From contig NZ_CP079737.1 of assembly GCF_019916025.1 (NCBI RefSeq), positions 2,108,001 to 2,172,000 of the forward strand: 64,000 nt of DNA. Reading direction: 5' to 3'. This stretch comes from Paraclostridium bifermentans (lineage in GTDB: Bacteria > Bacillota > Clostridia > Peptostreptococcales > Peptostreptococcaceae). Numbering within the stretch: position 1 is the stretch's first letter; every line of letters starts with the position of its first letter. Under the pieces are notes generated by a model that saw nothing but the letters and a program-made list of their open reading frames with translations, had not been told where the DNA came from and made no database searches. The translations under genes and the position numbers were made by a program. This document shows, piece after piece, positions 61,084-64,000 of the stretch.

Positions 61084-62030
61084 TTATGACACGCAACAAA
61101 ATGCTCACCATCTGTTTTAATCATAATCGGTTCCTTTTGTTCACAAATCAAAGTTTTATACTTGCACCTAGTTCTAAACCTACAGCCAGAAGGTGGATTT
61201 ATAGGGCTCGGTACATCTCCATCTAAAACTTCGCTTTTTGTTTTTTCTCCAATAATTGGAATACTACTTAATAAAGCTTTTGTGTATGGATGTCTAGGAT
61301 TATTATATATATCTTCACTACTTCCGATTTCTACTATCTTACCTAGATACATAACTCCAACTCTATCAGATATATGTTTTACCATAGATAAATCATGTGC
61401 TATAAATAAGTAAGTTATCCCTAACTCTTCTTGCAAATCTTCGAGTAAATTGATAACTTGAGCTTGTACTGAAACATCTAAAGCTGATATAGGTTCATCA
61501 CAAAATATAAAATCCGGCTTCACTGAAAGTGCTCTAGCAATTCCAATACGCTGCCTTTGTCCTCCACTAAACTCATGTGGATATCTGTTTGCATGCTCTT
61601 TTTTTAGTCCAACTTTTTCAAGCAGATTATATACAATATCTTTTTTCTCACTCTTAGAATAATTCGTATGTATATCTAATGGTTCACAAATGATTTCCAT
61701 TACATTCATATTAGGATTTAAAGATGCATATGGATCCTGAAAAATTGTTTGTGTTCGTTTTCTAAATTCTTTTAAATGCTTTTCATTTTTTCTAGATATA
61801 TCTTCTCCATCAAATAAAATTTCACCATCTGTAACATCATATAATCTTATTAAAGTTCTTCCTAATGTAGATTTCCCACAACCACTTTCTCCAACCAATC
61901 CTAACGTTTCACCCTTTTTTATATAAAAACTAACATCATCTACAGCCTTAACTTCCTTTACATCTTTTTTTATTAAACCACTTTTTTGAATAAAATATTT
62001 TTTTAAATTTTTAACTTCTATTAAATTCAT
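61074..62030 (-). CDS. oppF: Oligopeptide ABC transporter ATPase OppF
   Basis: A 318-residue ATPase with the OppF/DppF features: Walker A GESGCGKSTLGRTLIRL, EFRKRTQTIFQDPYASLNPNMNV (Q loop), signature FSGGQRQRIGIARAL, Walker B PDFIFCDEPISALDVS and switch His IAHDLSMVKH. The C-terminal oligopeptide-transporter extension (PINPPSGCRFRTRCKYKTLICEQKEP) carries a four-cysteine cluster that may bind Fe-S or zinc. It overlaps oppD by 20 bases. Powers peptide import with OppD. Confidence 0.95.
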   Translation of the reverse strand: MNLIEVKNLKKYFIQKSGLIKKDVKEVKAVDDVSFYIKKGETLGLVGESGCGKSTLGRTLIRLYDVTDGEILFDGEDISRKNEKHLKEFRKRTQTIFQDPYASLNPNMNVMEIICEPLDIHTNYSKSEKKDIVYNLLEKVGLKKEHANRYPHEFSGGQRQRIGIARALSVKPDFIFCDEPISALDVSVQAQVINLLEDLQEELGITYLFIAHDLSMVKHISDRVGVMYLGKIVEIGSSEDIYNNPRHPYTKALLSSIPIIGEKTKSEVLDGDVPSPINPPSGCRFRTRCKYKTLICEQKEPIMIKTDGEHFVACHNID

Positions 62031-63000
62031 TTTTTCCTCCTGAATATTTCCAACAGTCTACTTTATGATTTTCATTAATTAGTTTTGTTGCAGGTCTTTC
62101 AATGCACATGTCCATTTTTTCATTACATCTATCATAAAATGGACATCCCTTAGGAGGTTTTAGTAAATTTGGAGGTGTACCCTCTATAGATGTTAATCTT
62201 TCTTTTTTAGTGTTCACCCCTCTTGGAATTGATTTTAACAATCCTATGGTATATGGGTGCTTTGGATTTTCAAAAATCTCATCTACCGTTCCTATCTCCA
62301 TTATTCTACCGCCATACATAACAACTACTCTATCACAAGTATTGTAAACTACGCCCAAATCATGTGTTATTAGCATTATAGAGCTATCTTTATCTTTATT
62401 TAAATCTTTTAAAAGATTTAGTATTTGAGCTTGTATAGTAACATCTAATGCTGTTGTTGGCTCATCAGCTATTAAAAGTTTGGGATTAGAACTTATAGCC
62501 ATTGCTATACACACCCTTTGTCTCATTCCACCACTAAACTCATGAGGATACCTATTTACTCTATCTTCAGGTGATGGTATTCCTACTTTTCTTAAAATTT
62601 CAATAGATTTTTTTCTAGCTTCATTTTTATCTAAATGTTGATGCCTAATTATAATTTCTTGTATCTGATTTCCAACTGTTATAAGCGGATTTAGGGCAGT
62701 CATAGAATCTTGAAATATCATAGATATTTTATTTCCTCTTATTTTCCTCATATCTCTAGTACTTAATTTTAATAAATCTATTTCTTCAAAAAGTATTTCG
62801 CCATCTTTTATTTTTCCTGGTTTATCTATAATTCTCATTATTGATTTTGATGTTATACTTTTTCCACTTCCACTTTCACCAACAATTCCAACAGTTTCTC
62901 CTTTAAATACATCAAAGCTAACATCCCTAACTGCTTCAACTTCTCCTTCTTGTGTAAAGAAAGAAGTTTTCAAGTTTTTGACTTCTAATATTTTTTCCAC
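62011..63000 (-). CDS. oppD: Oligopeptide ABC transporter ATPase OppD
   Basis: A 329-residue ATPase: Walker A GESGSGKSITSKSIMRI, SMIFQDSMTALNPLITVGNQI (Q loop), signature FSGGMRQRVCIAMAI, Walker B PKLLIADEPTTALDV, switch His ITHDLGVVYNT, and the C-terminal cysteine extension GCPFYDRCNEKMDMC. The start is most likely GTG 63000, at good distance from AGGTGAGAAAT; a GTG at 63009 is also in frame. Partner of OppF. Confidence 0.94.
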   Translation of the reverse strand: MEKILEVKNLKTSFFTQEGEVEAVRDVSFDVFKGETVGIVGESGSGKSITSKSIMRIIDKPGKIKDGEILFEEIDLLKLSTRDMRKIRGNKISMIFQDSMTALNPLITVGNQIQEIIIRHQHLDKNEARKKSIEILRKVGIPSPEDRVNRYPHEFSGGMRQRVCIAMAISSNPKLLIADEPTTALDVTIQAQILNLLKDLNKDKDSSIMLITHDLGVVYNTCDRVVVMYGGRIMEIGTVDEIFENPKHPYTIGLLKSIPRGVNTKKERLTSIEGTPPNLLKPPKGCPFYDRCNEKMDMCIERPATKLINENHKVDCWKYSGGKNEFNRS

Positions 63001-63009
63001 ATTTCTCAC

Positions 63010-63855
63010 CTACCTGTCATTTGCTTTTGGATCAAATACATTTCTTAACACATCTCCAATTAAATTAAAACTAAGTACGGTCAATAATATAAACATACCT
63101 GGGAAAAATGCTAAGTAAGGCGCATCCATCAAATAACTTTGAGCATCTTTCAACATACTTCCCCATGATGCATTTGGCTGAGTTACTCCAACCCCTAAAA
63201 AACTTAATGATGATTCTAATAGTATTGCAGTTGCTATATTTATAGTAGCTGAAACAATTATAGTTGGTAGTATACTTGGAATTATATGCTTAGTTATTAT
63301 TTTAAAAGAGCTTTGTCCCGACGCTTTTGCATATAATACATACTCTCTTTCTTTTACCGATAGGGTCTCTCCCCTTACAATTCTAGCAATTGACATCCAT
63401 CCTAAAAATCCAATTATAAGAATTAAATTTTTAACGGATGCACCTAAATAAGAATTTATAACCAAAATTAAGAAAAATGTTGGAATACACATAAGAATAT
63501 CTATACTTCTCATTATAAAATCATCTATCTTACCTCCAAAGTATCCACTTATAGCTCCTATAATAGTTCCTACCAATGTAGATATTATCATTGCCATAAA
63601 CCCTACCATAAGTGATATTCTTCCACCATAAAGGGATCTAGTAAAATAGTCTCTACCTACATCATCTGTTCCAAATAAATGCGTTAGGCTCGGTCTTAAG
63701 AGCCTATTAATCGGATCTATCTGATTAGGGTCATAAGGTGATAAAAATGCAAAAACTGAAGCGATTGTAAAAATCACAATAATTGCAATGGCTAGTATTG
63801 CTAGCTTATTTTGTTTTAAATTTATCTTTAAATTTTTAATTACTCTATCATTCAT
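63010..63855 (-). CDS. oppC: Oligopeptide ABC transporter permease OppC
   Basis: A 281-residue permease with about six helices (LAILAIAIIVIFTIASVFAFL, ISLMVGFMAMIISTLVGTIIGAISGYFGG, FFLILVINSYLGASVKNLILIIG, ILLESSLSFLGVG and more). The EAA-type motif for ATPase contact is present: REYVLYAKASGQSSFKIITKHIIPSILP. N-terminal RPSLTHLFGTDDVGRDYFTRSLYGGRISL is the signature of OppC/DppC. GAGAGGG precedes the ATG. Confidence 0.95.
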   Translation of the reverse strand: MNDRVIKNLKINLKQNKLAILAIAIIVIFTIASVFAFLSPYDPNQIDPINRLLRPSLTHLFGTDDVGRDYFTRSLYGGRISLMVGFMAMIISTLVGTIIGAISGYFGGKIDDFIMRSIDILMCIPTFFLILVINSYLGASVKNLILIIGFLGWMSIARIVRGETLSVKEREYVLYAKASGQSSFKIITKHIIPSILPTIIVSATINIATAILLESSLSFLGVGVTQPNASWGSMLKDAQSYLMDAPYLAFFPGMFILLTVLSFNLIGDVLRNVFDPKANDR

Positions 63856-63869
63856 TTTACTACCCTCTC

Positions 63870-64000
63870 TTATGATTTAATTCTAGGATCTACCATTGCA
63901 TATAGTATGTCAGCTATCAAATTCCCGATTATCAGCATCGCCGATGAAAATAAAGTTATTCCCATAACTACTGGGTAGTCATATCCAAAAATTGCATTTA
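63870..64000 (-). CDS. oppB: Oligopeptide ABC transporter permease OppB (C-terminal end, runs off right edge)
   Basis: About 43 codons of the 3' end are visible: AIFGYDYPVVMGITLFSS, then AMLIIGNLIADILYAMVDPRIKS and stop. The end NLIADILYAMVDPRI is the standard C terminus of OppB/DppB permeases. It precedes oppC by 14 bases, consistent with the usual B-C-D-F order. Any binding-protein gene lies outside the window. Confidence 0.9.
   Translation of the reverse strand, partial: NAIFGYDYPVVMGITLFSSAMLIIGNLIADILYAMVDPRIKS

Noticed and set aside
1-64000. tRNA, rRNA, insertion sequences, integrases or prophage genes
   Set aside because: None could be recognised on either strand; the window appears to be ordinary chromosome with a strong minus-strand gene bias.

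Overview
This 64 kb window is AT-rich (roughly 27-30% G+C by eye), has short intergenic gaps, strong AGGAGG-type ribosome binding sites, frequent GTG/TTG starts and many hairpin-plus-T-run terminators. Together with trans-4-hydroxyproline dehydratase, an electron-bifurcating lactate dehydrogenase/Etf set, Nfn transhydrogenase and a giant BadF-type activase, this points to a strictly anaerobic, amino-acid-fermenting Clostridia, most likely family Peptostreptococcaceae (Clostridioides/Paraclostridium/Paeniclostridium-like). That placement is inference. Most genes lie on the minus strand. I see no rRNA, tRNA, CRISPR array, prophage or insertion sequence.

Layout. 0-5.6 kb: end of an amidohydrolase gene, rubrerythrin, cyclophilin, an unknown protein, a PAS-PAS-GGDEF-HD-GYP signalling protein and a Nudix (CoA-pyrophosphatase-like) enzyme. 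5.6-10.8 kb: nfnB-nfnA, miaB and a DUF421/DUF4363 pair. 10.9-15.7 kb: hydroxyproline module: XRE-cupin regulator, hypE (activase), hypD (glycyl radical dehydratase), proC. 15.8-20.5 kb: MFS carrier, Na+/dicarboxylate-type symporter with a divergent AraC regulator, and an ornithine-cyclodeaminase-family enzyme. 20.6-26.5 kb: amino-sugar/glycoasparagine locus (CutC, a catalytically degenerate M20/PepV-like protein, N4-GlcNAc-asparaginase, PTS IIB and two IIA, ChbG deacetylase), interrupted by a plus-strand collagen-like protein gene; both outer transcription units start behind cre-like sites. 26.6-34.4 kb: GIY-YIG, truA, a two-component system with a lipoprotein, an HD protein, a THUMP methyltransferase and larE.

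34.6-40 kb: small membrane and unknown proteins, a YtrA-type GntR/ABC operon with a large palindromic operator, an ArsC/Spx-family gene, a HEPN-like protein and a GNAT. The ArsC/Spx gene has an in-frame TGA exactly at the position of the redox cysteine and a bSECIS-like hairpin just downstream, so I read it as a probable selenoprotein rather than a pseudogene; this is the least expected signal in the window. 40.2-46.3 kb: two-activase-domain 2-hydroxyacyl-CoA-dehydratase-activator-type protein, guanine deaminase, cold-shock protein. 46.3-52.9 kb: coiled-coil lipoprotein and the lactate operon larA-etfB-etfA-lctD with a FadR-type regulator. 53-59.5 kb: a two-component system and a complete Bce-type peptide-antibiotic resistance module. 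59.6-61 kb: two membrane proteins, one with an HExxH motif. 61-64 kb: an Opp/App oligopeptide ABC transporter running off the right edge.

Metabolically the window fits together: peptides and amino sugars are imported (Opp, PTS), hydroxyproline is converted to proline (HypD then ProC), lactate of both stereoisomers is used (LarA, LctD/EtfAB), and redox is balanced between NAD(P)H and ferredoxin by Nfn. LarE, needed for the LarA cofactor, is also present but in a separate place.
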